This document shows positions 14,010 to 22,388 of a stretch of DNA of 48,450 nt, one piece after another. The position numbers and the translations under genes were made by a program. This DNA is from Alphaproteobacteria bacterium. GTDB taxonomy: Bacteria; Pseudomonadota; Alphaproteobacteria; JAEULC01. The notes under the pieces are model-generated. The model saw only the letters and a list, made by a program, of their open reading frames with translations. It was not told where the DNA came from and made no database searches. Where the stretch lies: positions 13,046-61,495 of the forward strand of contig JAKLKW010000016.1 in NCBI GenBank assembly GCA_023150455.1. Direction: 5' to 3'. Positions within the stretch are counted from its first letter, which is position 1. Every line of letters begins with the position of its first letter.

Positions 14010-14936
14010 TCATGTTGCCGCCTTGAACCGCTCGAAGCGCAGCGCGAGGCGGTCGCGGTCGGGCCAGTCCTGCACGCGGCGCGGGCGGTGGAGGGCTCCG
14101 CGGTCGAGCGCCTTCAGCGCTTCGAGCATCGGACCGTCGTCGAGGTCGAGCAGGCGCTCCGACACGTGCACGCCGTAGTCCGGGTCGATGCCGATCAGGT
14201 GCGCGTCGAAGGCGGCGTGATGGGTCTTGGACAGCGGGATGCCGTTCGTCACCACGGGCTGGCCCCAGGCCTCGTGCGCGTCCTCGACGATATGCGCGGC
14301 GTCGAGCAGCACCGGCTCGGGCAGGCCGGTCAGCGCGCAGCGCCCGCCATAGGCGTCGATCACGGCCTCGCGGAAGGAGTCCTGGTGCAGCCGCTGGCGC
14401 ACCTCGCGCAGCGCATAGCGCCGCTCGGGCGCCGAGCTGGGCGGCGCCCAGACCGGCTCGTCGGGCACGGCGAAGGCGACGCGCGCCTTCAACGACTGGG
14501 CGTCCCATCCCTGGATGAAGACCGGCAGCATGGCGCGATAGCGCCCGGGCGCGATGCCGAGAAAGTAGATGACCGGCACCTGGTGCTCGAATGCCTCGCG
14601 CAGCCATACGTTGTCGGCTGCGCCGGGGTCCCGGCCCATGAAGGCATAGTCGATCGTCTCGTCGCCTTCGAAGATGCTGCGATGCACCGTGCGCTGGTCG
14701 TCGTACCAGACCTTCCCGCCCGGGCGCGGGAAGACGGTCCGGATCGACAGCAGGAAACGCATCTGCCGGGGCTTGAAGATGCCGCGCTGCGGATTCATGA
14801 GGGGAACGCGCTCGCCCTCGAACGTGAAGCCGGGCTTCAGCTCGTTGGCGGTCAGGTGGCCGTGGACGTCGTCGAGCCGCCGCACATGCTCGAAGGCGGC
14901 CAAGCGCAGGAGCGCGTCGCGGTCGCCCTCAGGCAT
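14010..14936 (-). CDS. HNH endonuclease, putative restriction enzyme (COG3440-like)
   Basis: 308 residues in two domains. The N-terminal ~170 residues (LTANELKPGFTFEGERVPLM, GIFKPRQM, NVWLREAFEHQVPVIYFLGI, APGRYRAMLPVFI) resemble the PUA/SRA-like domain of COG3440 enzymes, thought to read modified DNA. The C-terminal part is an HNH_2 nuclease: YGGRCALTGLPEPVLLDAAH, IVEDAHEAWG and NGIPLSKTHHAAFDAHLIGI, with the catalytic His in AAHI and the HH-AFD metal site. Relatives are type IV-like restriction enzymes. No methyltransferase is nearby, which fits a modification-dependent enzyme. It lies at the end of the toxin-antitoxin island, so a defence role is plausible. The start MPEGDRDALLRLAAFEHVRR is at ATG 14936. 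Confidence 0.85.
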   Translation of the reverse strand: MPEGDRDALLRLAAFEHVRRLDDVHGHLTANELKPGFTFEGERVPLMNPQRGIFKPRQMRFLLSIRTVFPRPGGKVWYDDQRTVHRSIFEGDETIDYAFMGRDPGAADNVWLREAFEHQVPVIYFLGIAPGRYRAMLPVFIQGWDAQSLKARVAFAVPDEPVWAPPSSAPERRYALREVRQRLHQDSFREAVIDAYGGRCALTGLPEPVLLDAAHIVEDAHEAWGQPVVTNGIPLSKTHHAAFDAHLIGIDPDYGVHVSERLLDLDDGPMLEALKALDRGALHRPRRVQDWPDRDRLALRFERFKAAT

Positions 14937-15297
14937 GAGCGACGGCGGCCGGAGTGACTGCGGCGATGAATGCAGAGGCCACGGCGATCTCCCCCGAGCC
15001 AGTCTATCAGGCCGACCGGGAGCGTGCAGTCCGGCAAGCGATCAGCGGGATGCTCGTGTCCTCGCGGGACCCGACCGGCCGGGACGACGGCTTCCCGCCC
15101 CGCATCGGCCCGACGCCGGTGTCGGTGGGCAGGCCACCACCGCGCCGCCTCCGGCAATCGCCGCGCGCGGGCGACATTGCCGGCGGCAGCGGCCATCCGG
15201 TAAAATACGGATCGACCGCCCTTGCGGCCCCGCCGGCCGAGGCCGCGTATCGCCGTGTCCGTCGCTCTGCCGGACACGGCGGGAAGGGACTTCGACC
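14937..15297. other. 361-base gap between divergent genes
   Basis: This gap holds the promoters of the HNH gene (minus) and the TPR-CHAT gene (plus). GGTAAAATACGGATCG near 15199 is the only AT-rich spot and could be a -10 region for the plus-strand gene. CCGTGTCCGTCGCTCTGCCG, continuing to GACACGG, forms a hairpin just upstream of the CHAT start (about 15252-15280). I see no gene or repeat here. Confidence 0.4.
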
Positions 15298-18200
15298 ATG
15301 ACCACCGGCTTGCCCCCCCTCGCCCGGCTCGGGCTGACGTCCTTCCTGCTGCTGGCGCTGGTCGACCCGACGCCGTTCATTGCCGCGACGCCCGCCGCGG
15401 CCCAGACGTCGGTCGAGGAGGCGATGCGCGTCGTCGACCAGTACCGCGGCGCCGGGGGCGATGCCGGCGGCGAAGCCGCCGCCGCGCTTGGCTTCGTGCC
15501 GCCGCCGCGCACGATCGCCGACATCACCGCCATCCTCGACCAGCAGAAGCCCGATCCCGCCAAGCGCGCGGCGGCCGAGGCGGCGGCCGACCGCCGGCCC
15601 GCGCCCGGCCTCGAGGGCCGCGCGCTCGCCAGGTTCCTGGTCGAGCGCGGACTCGCCGCGGCGGAGATCGGCCGCGCCCAGCAGCGCGCCGCCGACATCA
15701 AGCGCGCGGTCGAGGTGGCGCGCCAGGCCGGCATGAACGAGGAGCTCGGCTACATCTACCTGACCCACGCGGGCCACGCGCTGCAGTCGGTCGGCGACAC
15801 CGCCGGCGCGCTGGACATGTACGAGCAGCGCATCCGCCTGCTCGTCGGCGAAGGCGCGCGCTCGAAGCGCAAGGGCCTGCTGTTCGGCGCCTATCAGAAC
15901 AAGATCCTGCTGGCCGCGCGCACCGGGCGGCTCGACCTCGCGCGCGCCACGCTGGCCGAGTCCGAGCGGCTGTTCGCCGAGTCGGCGGACTGGTTCGGCA
16001 GGAACGACGGCAGCGCCTCGCTCCGGCGCGCCAACTGGCGGATGCAGATCCTGCGCTCGCGCGCGGCCATCGCGCAGGAAACCGGCAGCTACGAGGCGGC
16101 GGAGCGCGACGCGCGCGCGGCGCTGGCGCTGGCGGAATCGACGATGATCCCGAACGAGGCGCTGCTCGGCGTGCCGCCCGGGTTCTGGGTCGCCATGGGC
16201 GACAGCCTCCGCGGCGACATCGCCCGCGCGCTGATGCGCCAGGGCAGGCTGGTCGAGGCCGAAGCCGAGGTGCGCCGCGCGCTGCTCGGCCGCCTGAAGC
16301 TCCAGGGGCGCTATGCCGCCGAGACCGCGTCCAACGTGGGGCTGCTGTCGGCCGTGCTGTTCCAGCAGGGCCGCTACGACGAGGCCGGGCGCCTGGCCGC
16401 CGCCGCCTGCGAGATCCTGGAGCAGCTCGGCCACGGCGCCGGCTCGCGCGGGATCGCGTCGGCGCGGCGCAACCTCGCCCAGGCGCAATCGGCCGCGGGC
16501 CGCGATGCCGAGGCGCAGGCGACCTATGCGCAGCTCGAGCGCGATGTCGGCGACGACGCCCTGCTGCGCCGGAACCTGATCGACCACAACATGCAGTATG
16601 CGCTGTCGCTGCTGCGCGCGGGCCGCGCCGCCGACGCCGATCGCATCCTGCGCGCCGTGCTGGCGCGCAACCTGAAGAATCTCGGCGACAAGAACTTCCT
16701 GACCGCCGAGGCGCGCGGCTGGCTGGGCGTGGCGCTGGCGCGCGCCGGCCAGAAGGACGCGGCGCTCGACGCGTTCGCCAAGTCCATGCCGGTGCTGCTC
16801 GCGGTCTCGCGCCAGTCCGACGACAACAGCGAGGATGGCGCGTCGGTCGCCGAGCGCGACCGCGCGATGCAGCGGATCGTCGAGGCCTATATCGGCCTGC
16901 TCGCCGACACGCGCGGCACGGAAGCCGCGGCCGAGACCTTCCGGCTGGCCGACGCCGTGCGCGGGCGCTCGGTCGAGCGCGCACTCGCCGCGTCCGCCGT
17001 GCGCAGCGCGATCCGCGATCCCAAGCTCGCCGACCTGGCGCGGCACGAGCAGGACGCGCAGAAGCTGATCGCCGGCCGCCAGGGCCTGCTGACCGAGATG
17101 CTGTCGCAGGCCGGCGGCAACTCGGACCCGCAGGCGCTGACGGCGCTGCGCACCGAGATCGACCAGCTGCGCACGGCGCGCGCGCGGCTGCGCGAGGAGA
17201 TCGAGCGGCGCTTTCCCGACTACGCCAACCTGATCGACCCGCGCGCGGTGCCGCTCGAAGCGGCGCAGAAGGTGCTGAGGCCGGGCGAGGCGCTGATCGC
17301 CACCTATGTCGGCGAGGAGCGCCTGTTCGTCTGGGCGGTGCCGCGGCAGGGACCGCCCGCCTTCGCCGCGGCGCCGGTCGCGGCCAGGGACGTGGCGGGG
17401 ATGGTGGCCGGTCTGCGCAAGGCGCTCGACCCGCGCACCGCCACGGTCGAGCGGCTGCCGCAATTCGACGTGGCGCTGGCGCACAAGCTCTACGGGCTGC
17501 TGCTGGCGCCGGTCGCGCCGGGCTGGCAGGACGCCCGGAGCCTGCTGTTCGTGCCGCACCGCGCGCTGGGCGAGCTGCCGCTCGCGCTGCTGGTGACCGA
17601 GGACATCAAGCAGCCCGCGCGCCAGGCGATGCCCTTCGCCGAGTACAAGCCGGTGCCATTCCTGGTGCGCAAGGCCGCGGTGACGCAGCTTCCGTCGGTC
17701 GCCTCGCTGCTGGCGCTGCGCAACCTGCCACCGCCGGCCGAGAACCGCCGGATGTTCATCGGTTTCGGCGATCCCGCCTTCGGACCGGAGAAGGCGCCGG
17801 CCGAGCCCGAGCCGGTATCGCGGCGCTCCGCCGGCGCCGAGGCCGCGAAGAACGGCTCAGGCCCGGCCGCCCAACGGACCAAGGCGGCGCCGGCCGCGAC
17901 GGCGCAGCTCGCCAGCCGGGCGATCCCGCTGGCGCGCCGCGCGCGGGTCGACACCGGCGACAAGGCGAGCGCCGACCTGGCGGTGCTGCCGCGCCTGCCC
18001 GACACGGCCGACGAGCTGCGCGACATCGCCCTGGCGTTGAACGCCGATCCGGTCAATGACGTGCTGCTGGGCGCGGCCGCCAACGAGCGCGCCGTCAAGA
18101 CGATGAACCTGGCCGACCGGCGCATCGTCGTGTTCGCCACGCACGGCCTGGTGCCGGGCGACCTGGACGGGCTCATGCAGCCGGCGCTGGCCTTGAGCGC

Positions 18201-18630
18201 GCCGTCGATGGCCGGCGTCGACGGCGATGGGCTGTTGACGATGGAAGAAGTCCTGGGGCTGAAGCTCGACGCCGACTGGGTGGTCCTGAGCGCGTGCAAC
18301 ACCGCGAGCGGCGCGGGCGCCGGCGCCGAGGCCGTCTCGGGCCTCGGCCGCGCCTTCTTCTATGCCGGCACCCGCGCGCTGCTGGTGTCGAACTGGCCGG
18401 TCGAGACCACCGCGGCGCGGGCGCTGACCGCGGGCCTGTTCCGGCGCCAGGGCGCGAACCCCGCCCTGCCGCGCGGCGAGGCGCTTCGCCAGGCCGAGCT
18501 CGCGCTGATCGACGGGCCCGGCCTGCTCGACCCGCAGACGAAGCAGCCGCTGTTCTCGTACGCCCATCCGCTGTTCTGGGCGCCGTTCACGGTCGTCGGC
18601 GACGGGGGAGCAGGCATCAGAAGTCGGTAA
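15298..18630 (+). CDS. Exported TPR-CHAT protein (caspase-like protease fold)
   Basis: 1110 residues. The N-terminus is a signal peptide (hydrophobic LGLTSFLLLALVDPTPF, cleavage likely after ATPAAAQ, ~residue 36). Residues ~120-560 are tetratricopeptide-like repeats rich in Ala/Leu pairs (ALDMYEQRIRLL; YDEAGRLAAAACEILEQLG; AQATYAQLERDV). Residues ~690-760 are coiled-coil. The C-terminal ~400 residues are a CHAT domain with the catalytic dyad visible: His949 in VVFATHGLVPGDLDGL and Cys1000 in VVLSACNTASG, then FYAGTRALLVSNWPVET and the closing HPLFWAPFTVVGDGG. CHAT proteases are clan CD peptidases; the TPR part normally senses or recruits a substrate. I start at ATG 15298, where the signal peptide begins. 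It has no obvious operon partner; alkB follows after 78 bases. Confidence 0.92.
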   Translation: MTTGLPPLARLGLTSFLLLALVDPTPFIAATPAAAQTSVEEAMRVVDQYRGAGGDAGGEAAAALGFVPPPRTIADITAILDQQKPDPAKRAAAEAAADRRPAPGLEGRALARFLVERGLAAAEIGRAQQRAADIKRAVEVARQAGMNEELGYIYLTHAGHALQSVGDTAGALDMYEQRIRLLVGEGARSKRKGLLFGAYQNKILLAARTGRLDLARATLAESERLFAESADWFGRNDGSASLRRANWRMQILRSRAAIAQETGSYEAAERDARAALALAESTMIPNEALLGVPPGFWVAMGDSLRGDIARALMRQGRLVEAEAEVRRALLGRLKLQGRYAAETASNVGLLSAVLFQQGRYDEAGRLAAAACEILEQLGHGAGSRGIASARRNLAQAQSAAGRDAEAQATYAQLERDVGDDALLRRNLIDHNMQYALSLLRAGRAADADRILRAVLARNLKNLGDKNFLTAEARGWLGVALARAGQKDAALDAFAKSMPVLLAVSRQSDDNSEDGASVAERDRAMQRIVEAYIGLLADTRGTEAAAETFRLADAVRGRSVERALAASAVRSAIRDPKLADLARHEQDAQKLIAGRQGLLTEMLSQAGGNSDPQALTALRTEIDQLRTARARLREEIERRFPDYANLIDPRAVPLEAAQKVLRPGEALIATYVGEERLFVWAVPRQGPPAFAAAPVAARDVAGMVAGLRKALDPRTATVERLPQFDVALAHKLYGLLLAPVAPGWQDARSLLFVPHRALGELPLALLVTEDIKQPARQAMPFAEYKPVPFLVRKAAVTQLPSVASLLALRNLPPPAENRRMFIGFGDPAFGPEKAPAEPEPVSRRSAGAEAAKNGSGPAAQRTKAAPAATAQLASRAIPLARRARVDTGDKASADLAVLPRLPDTADELRDIALALNADPVNDVLLGAAANERAVKTMNLADRRIVVFATHGLVPGDLDGLMQPALALSAPSMAGVDGDGLLTMEEVLGLKLDADWVVLSACNTASGAGAGAEAVSGLGRAFFYAGTRALLVSNWPVETTAARALTAGLFRRQGANPALPRGEALRQAELALIDGPGLLDPQTKQPLFSYAHPLFWAPFTVVGDGGAGIRSR

Positions 18631-18708
18631 TCAGCAGTCAGCAATCGGCCGTCGGTGGGCGGAAGCGCGACGCTTCACAATCGCGCGCGGAAGACCCAGA
18701 TTTGCACC

Positions 18709-19365
18709 ATGACGACCGCCGACCTGTTCGCCGATGCCGCACCGGCCGGGCCCGCGCGCGAAGAGCTGGCACCCGGGGCGGTGCTGCTGCGCGGCCACGC
18801 CCTGGCGCGGGAGGCGGAGATCCTGGCGGCGCTCGACGCCGTCGTGGCGGCGGCGCCGTTCCGGCACATGGTCACGCCGGGCGGGTTCCGGATGTCGGTC
18901 GCCATGACCAATTGCGGCCGGACGGGCTGGGTGACGGACCGCAAGGGCTATCGCTACGACTCCGTCGATCCCTCGAGCGGAAAGCCATGGCCGGACCTGC
19001 CCGCTTCGTTCAGCGCGCTCGCCTCGGGCGCGGCCGCGCAAGCAGGCTACCCGGGCTTCGTGCCGGACGCCTGCCTCGTCAACCGCTACGCGCCAGGCGC
19101 GCGGCTGTCGCTGCACCAGGACAAGGACGAGCGCGACTTCGCCCAGCCGATCGTCTCGGTCTCGCTCGGCCTGCCGGCGACGTTCCAGTTCGGGGGGCCA
19201 AGGCGGGGCGACAAGGCGCTGCGCGTGACGCTCGCGCACGGGGACGTCGTGGTCTGGGGCGGGACGTCGCGCCTCTACTATCACGGCGTGCTGGCGCTGA
19301 AGGACGGCGAGCACGCGCGGCTGGGCCGCGCGCGCGTCAACCTCACCTTCCGCCGGGCTCTCTAG
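18709..19365 (+). CDS. alkB: AlkB, DNA/RNA oxidative demethylase
   Basis: 218 residues, close to E. coli AlkB (216). It repairs 1-methyladenine and 3-methylcytosine by Fe(II)/2-oxoglutarate-dependent hydroxylation. The iron ligands are visible as His136-Gln-Asp138 in SLHQDKDE and the distal His in YYHGVLAL (~192). The 2OG-binding RxNxTxR motif is RVNLTFR (Arg209, Asn211, Thr213, Arg215). The nucleotide-recognition-lid block MSVAMTNCGRTGWVTD and YRYDSVDP is also standard. Start MTTADLFADA at ATG 18709; the 18 extra in-frame codons upstream lie in a TCAGCAGTCAGCAATC repeat-like stretch. No Ada box or partner is visible, so its regulation is unclear. Confidence 0.96.
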   Translation: MTTADLFADAAPAGPAREELAPGAVLLRGHALAREAEILAALDAVVAAAPFRHMVTPGGFRMSVAMTNCGRTGWVTDRKGYRYDSVDPSSGKPWPDLPASFSALASGAAAQAGYPGFVPDACLVNRYAPGARLSLHQDKDERDFAQPIVSVSLGLPATFQFGGPRRGDKALRVTLAHGDVVVWGGTSRLYYHGVLALKDGEHARLGRARVNLTFRRAL

Positions 19366-19373
19366 GCAGCGGC

Positions 19374-19443
19374 CAGCCGTCGGCTTTCGCCGATCGGCTT
19401 CAGATCCGGGATTCCGGCCGACGGCTGTCGGCTGAAAGCCGAC
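19374..19443. repeat. Intergenic inverted repeat built on GCCGTCGGCT
   Basis: The left arm AGCCGTCGGCTTTCGCCGAT and the right arm GCCGACGGCTGTCGGCTGAA with following AGCCGAC pair imperfectly, with GTCGGCTTTC against GAAAGCCGAC as the best block. It lies between two convergent genes (alkB and the TetR gene), where it could serve as a bidirectional terminator. Confidence 0.6.
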
Positions 19444-19476
19444 CGCCTTCTCGGCGTCGGCGCCACGCGATGGTCA

Positions 19477-20145
19477 TCACCGTCCCTTGGCCCGGTGTCG
19501 CCGCGCCCCGGCGTTCGACGCTTTCTTGGCGGCACCGACGGGCGACAACTGCGCCTTGAGCACCTCGACGACGTCGCTCATCTGGGAGACGTCGCCGGTC
19601 GTGCGCTTGACGATCAGCGCACCCTGCAGCGCGCCGAAGACCATGCGCGCCGTGCGGGCGGGGTCGGCCGGAAGCGCGAGCTCGCCGCGCCGCCGGCCGC
19701 GGGCGAGCATGCGCGCGATCCATTCCTGCTGCGCGGCGAAGAAGGCCTCGACGCGGGCGCGCATCGCGGGCGGCAGCGCCATCAGCTCGCCGGCGAGTGC
19801 GCCGCACAGGCACACGCGCTCCGGCGTGCGGGCGAACTCCAGATAGGGCTCGACATAGGCGTCGAGCATCGCCATCGCCGGCCGGGACTCGTCGGCCTCG
19901 ACCGCGGCCAGCGCTTCCGCGAACCGGCGCGCGTAGCGCTCCACCACGGCGACGCCGAGATCGGCCTTGGACGGGAAGTGGTAGTGGATGCTGGCCTTGC
20001 GGATGCCGAGCGGCTGGGCGATGTCGTGATAGCTGATCGCGCTGTAGCCGCGGGTCTGGATCAGCGTCTCGGCGATGTCGAGGATCTGCCCGGCGGTCTC
20101 GCCGCGGGCGCCCGGATCGTGCGGCGGCGGCGCGGGCGACGGCAT
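19477..20145 (-). CDS. TetR family transcriptional regulator
   Basis: 222 residues. The N-terminal DNA-binding helix-turn-helix is clear: QILDIAETLIQTRGYSAISY, HDIAQPLGIRKASIHYHFPS and KADLGVAVVERYARRF. The C-terminal ligand domain resembles the TetR_C_6/AcrR-like group (CLCGALAGELMALP; ARTARMVFGALQGALIVKRT). It is the last gene of a MAPEG-cupin-TetR operon; its ATG shares one base with the cupin stop (TGATG). The perfect palindrome inside the operon's promoter is almost certainly its operator, so it represses its own operon until an unidentified, probably electrophilic or hydrophobic, inducer binds. Confidence 0.93.
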   Translation of the reverse strand: MPSPAPPPHDPGARGETAGQILDIAETLIQTRGYSAISYHDIAQPLGIRKASIHYHFPSKADLGVAVVERYARRFAEALAAVEADESRPAMAMLDAYVEPYLEFARTPERVCLCGALAGELMALPPAMRARVEAFFAAQQEWIARMLARGRRRGELALPADPARTARMVFGALQGALIVKRTTGDVSQMSDVVEVLKAQLSPVGAAKKASNAGARRHRAKGR

Positions 20146-20840
20146 CAGCCGCCGGCAGGCGCCGCAGGGGGCGGCGGCAGATGACCGCGCTTGACCCAGA
20201 GCAGCGCGCCGCGCGCGGAGCCGAAGGCGGGGGCGTCGCCGTCCGGGTTGCGGATCCAGGTGCGGGCGCGGTAGCTGCCCTCGGCGTCGCTCAGCTCGCC
20301 CGCGATCACGAACATCTCCTCGCCGCCCCTGCCGTCGCGCCGCGGCACGGACGCACCCGCCGCGAGCCGTTCGAGCGTCACGCGCTCGCCGTCGCCCGGC
20401 GCACGGAACAGCGCCATCCGCGCCGTGCCTGGCCACGGTCCGTCCTGCCAGGGCGCGGCCGCGGTGTCGACGACGACGCGGTCGCGCTCGCTTGGGTCCA
20501 TCTGGCGCAGCTTCACCAGGATGGTGCAGCCCGGGCCGGTCCGCGGCGCGTGGCGGCTGCCGGGCGGGTTGCGCACATAGGCGCCGGCGGGATAGTCGCC
20601 GTGCTCGTCGCCGAACACGCCGTCCAGCACCAGGAACTCCTCGCCCAGGCCGTGCGCATGCGGCGGAAAGCCGGAGGCGGCCGCGTAGCGCACGAGCGAG
20701 GTCGCGCGCGCCACCTCGCCGCCGACGCGGTCGAGCATGCGGCGCTCGACGCCGGGCTGCGGCGAGGCGATCCAGGGCAGATCGTCGGTCGCGACGACGA
20801 CGCGCCGGCCGAAGTCGGCGTTGACCAGCAGGGTCGACAC
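20145..20840 (-). CDS. ChrR-like double cupin protein
   Basis: 231 residues from GTG 20840 (MSTLLVNADFGRRVVVATDD); ATG 20861, overlapping the MAPEG stop, is an alternative that adds 7 residues. Two cupin domains occur in tandem: the first contains the likely metal site in FPPHAHGLGEEFLVLDGVFG and DEHGDYPAGAYVRNPPGSRH, as in the cupin of the anti-sigma factor ChrR. The second is similar but degenerate (GASVPRRDGRGGEEMFVIAG, EGSYRARTWIRNPDGD) and lacks the histidine pair. There is no ChrR zinc-binding anti-sigma domain, so it is not itself a sigma regulator. Co-transcription with MAPEG and TetR suggests a role in responding to reactive or lipophilic compounds. Confidence 0.85.
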   Translation of the reverse strand: MSTLLVNADFGRRVVVATDDLPWIASPQPGVERRMLDRVGGEVARATSLVRYAAASGFPPHAHGLGEEFLVLDGVFGDEHGDYPAGAYVRNPPGSRHAPRTGPGCTILVKLRQMDPSERDRVVVDTAAAPWQDGPWPGTARMALFRAPGDGERVTLERLAAGASVPRRDGRGGEEMFVIAGELSDAEGSYRARTWIRNPDGDAPAFGSARGALLWVKRGHLPPPPAAPAGG

Positions 20841-20851
20841 GGCCGTTCTGC

Positions 20852-21253
20852 CTACATCCATCCGAGGATGCCGGCCAGGATCACGAGCTGGCAGACCCAG
20901 CCGACGGCGAAGGCCAACGTGCGCAGCACCGGCACGCCCGCCGTGTAGACGAGGAAATGGACCAGGCGCGCGAAGAAATACGCCGCGGCCGCGAGGCGCG
21001 TCGCCGGCGTGGAGACGCCGAGGAGGTGTGCGACCAGCACGGCCGGCACGAAGATGGCCAGGTTCTCGACCGCGTTCTGGTGCGCCTTGATCGCGCGCTG
21101 CGCCCAGAGCGAATGCTGCTCGCCCGATTCCGGCTTCGGGCTCGCCAGCGTCGGCCACAGGCCGCGCACGGCGAGGCGGTCGAGGACATACGGCACCCAG
21201 AACAGGGCCGTCATCAGCACGGTCAGCACGAGCCAATAGAGTTCGGTGGTCAT
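20852..21253 (-). CDS. MAPEG family membrane protein
   Basis: 133 residues with four hydrophobic helices (about 5-25, 60-80, 85-103 and 110-130). The family core is visible in QRAIKAHQNAVENLAIFVPA, including the ERxxxAHxNxxEN-like motif that binds glutathione in eukaryotic microsomal glutathione transferases, and in the ARLVHFLVYTAGVPVLRTL segment. Bacterial MAPEG members are mostly untested but often linked to glutathione or lipid-peroxide metabolism. First gene of the operon with a ChrR-like cupin and a TetR repressor. The start at ATG 21253 follows GGGGAGCGACC, a plausible ribosome site. Confidence 0.92.
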   Translation of the reverse strand: MTTELYWLVLTVLMTALFWVPYVLDRLAVRGLWPTLASPKPESGEQHSLWAQRAIKAHQNAVENLAIFVPAVLVAHLLGVSTPATRLAAAAYFFARLVHFLVYTAGVPVLRTLAFAVGWVCQLVILAGILGWM

Positions 21254-21285
21254 GGATGGTCGCTCCCCAGGTCCGGTTCGGGAGC

Positions 21286-21321
21286 ACCATGTTACCTACT
21301 AGTAGGTAAATTTGCAAGCGC
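21286..21321 (-). promoter_or_regulatory. Promoter with perfect 18-bp TetR operator
   Basis: TTACCTACTAGTAGGTAA (21292-21309) is a perfect palindrome. On the minus strand TTGCAA immediately precedes it and TAACAT follows at a 17-base spacing, so the operator fills the spacer of a recognisable sigma-70 promoter. It lies 39-56 bases upstream of the MAPEG start, and the operon ends with a TetR gene. Confidence 0.8.
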
Positions 21322-21400
21322 GGCCGACGGCGCAAGGGAAGACGGGATCGGCCGCGGGGTGCGGGAGGGACGGAGCGGAAAAGCGATCCGCCGGCGGCCA

Positions 21401-21700
21401 TCAGCCGGAAGAGCGCTTTTTCCGGAGCCCGGCAGCGGACGGCCGGCGGTCTGTCTTCTGCGTCTGCGCGCCGCGGAGGTTCAACTTCTCGGTCACGCGC
21501 TGAAGCACCGTCGCCTGCCCGTTGGACGGCGGATTGGCGGCCTCGCGCGCCAGGCGCAGGGCGCGCAGGCGCTCGGTGCGGGCGTCGAGGGCCGCCTCCG
21601 CCGCGGTGTAGTCGCGCATCGCCCGCTCGGCGTCGCGCGCGCGCTCTTCCCGCAGCGCGTTCCGGGCGGCCGCTTCAGGGGCTTGCTTCGGGCTGGACAT
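21401..21700 (-). CDS. Small charged helical protein of unknown function
   Basis: 99 residues, no signal or membrane segment. The first ~60 residues are Ala/Arg/Glu-rich and predicted coiled coil (ALREERARDAERAMRDYTAA then ALDARTERLRALRLAREAA). The C-terminus is basic (TQKTDRRPSAAGLRKKRSSG). Similar short proteins with a TxRLRALRLAxEA motif are common hypothetical genes in alphaproteobacteria; none is characterised to my knowledge. ATG 21700 follows GGGAGAGAGAAATGTCC. It lies 136 bases downstream of the cold-shock gene on the same strand. Confidence 0.7.
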   Translation of the reverse strand: MSSPKQAPEAAARNALREERARDAERAMRDYTAAEAALDARTERLRALRLAREAANPPSNGQATVLQRVTEKLNLRGAQTQKTDRRPSAAGLRKKRSSG

Positions 21701-21730
21701 TTCTCTCTCCCGCTCGTGGTTGAAACAGGA

Positions 21731-21776
21731 AGCCCCGCGCCTGGCCGGCCAAGCTGGACGGGCGGGACGCGGGGCT
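21731..21776. terminator. Hairpin downstream of the cold-shock gene
   Basis: AGCCCCGCG (21731-21739) pairs perfectly with CGCGGGGCT (21768-21776) around a 28-base loop that itself holds CTGGCCGGCCAAG. It lies between the cold-shock gene and the next minus-strand gene. With no T-run, intrinsic termination is uncertain. Confidence 0.45.
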
Positions 21777-21836
21777 CGAGGTCAGGCCCCGCCCGGACAG
21801 CCGGAACGAAGCCGTATCGCTATCGGCGCAGCAGCT

Positions 21837-22046
21837 TCAGGCCGCGCGCAGGTTCTCAGCCGACGACTTGCCGCTGCGACGGTCGGCGACGATGTCGAAG
21901 GTCACCTTCTGCCCCTCGCTGAGGCTGTGCAGGCCGGCGCGTTGCACCGCGCTGATATGCACGAAGACGTCCTTGCCGCCGGTCTCCGGCTCGATGAAGC
22001 CGAAGCCCTTCTGGCTGTTGAACCACTTGACGGTTCCCTTGTTCAT
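21837..22046 (-). CDS. cspA: Cold-shock domain protein (CspA family)
   Basis: 69 residues, one cold-shock OB-fold. [20 protein letters not shown] carries RNP1 (KGFGFI) and VFVHISAV carries RNP2. [10 protein letters not shown] and the [20 protein letters not shown] end are standard. It binds single-stranded RNA/DNA as a chaperone. The start at ATG 22046 has GAGGAA about 11 bases upstream; the long in-frame reading upstream is not coding. The upstream region is long, as is usual for csp genes with regulated leaders. Confidence 0.96.
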   Translation of the reverse strand: MNKGTVKWFNSQKGFGFIEPETGGKDVFVHISAVQRAGLHSLSEGQKVTFDIVADRRSGKSSAENLRAA

Positions 22047-22388
22047 GAAAAGTCGTTCCTCACGTAGATGATGTAGACATGGCCGCGCCGCACGGGCGCC
22101 GCCGGTTCGCTCGAGATTTGGGGTGGAAGGTCGTCGGTCGGCACGCCTGCGCGGGCCGGGGCCAAGTCGTTCGGCCGAAACTCGATGTGCCTCAAATGGG
22201 GTGTCGAGCCCGGTTTTGCAATAGGGGGGAAAGGATTGCCCCCATAGACACAGCGATGAAAAAGGAGGGGGGCGGCGGGCGGCCGCCAAGAGCGTCTTCT
22301 CTTCCTGCATCTCTGCGTCTCCGTGCCTCTGTGGTCGATCTCTTGCTTTCTGCTAGGCTACGACCAAAGGCGCGGGGCGGAGGTTGGA
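22047..22388. other. Upstream region of cspA and partial repeat
   Basis: This 342-base gap separates divergent cspA and the small cupin gene. On the minus strand TTGCAA near 22213-22218, followed 17 bases later by CATTTG, is a candidate cspA promoter, giving a leader of about 140 bases. At 22305-22345 GCATCTCTGCGTCTCCGTGC and CTCTGTGG resemble one arm of the long inverted repeat at 30254-30383, so a decayed copy of that repeat may lie here. Confidence 0.4.

Noticed and set aside
14674..15297. Upstream in-frame extension of the CHAT gene
   Set aside because: It would overlap the HNH gene and bury the signal peptide; the sequence is Arg/Ser/Pro-rich and non-coding in character.
15007..17559. 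An 850-codon minus-strand frame opposite the TPR-CHAT gene
   Set aside because: Same artefact: composition is Arg/Gln/Gly-rich without motifs, and the plus strand has a signal peptide, TPR repeats and a CHAT dyad.
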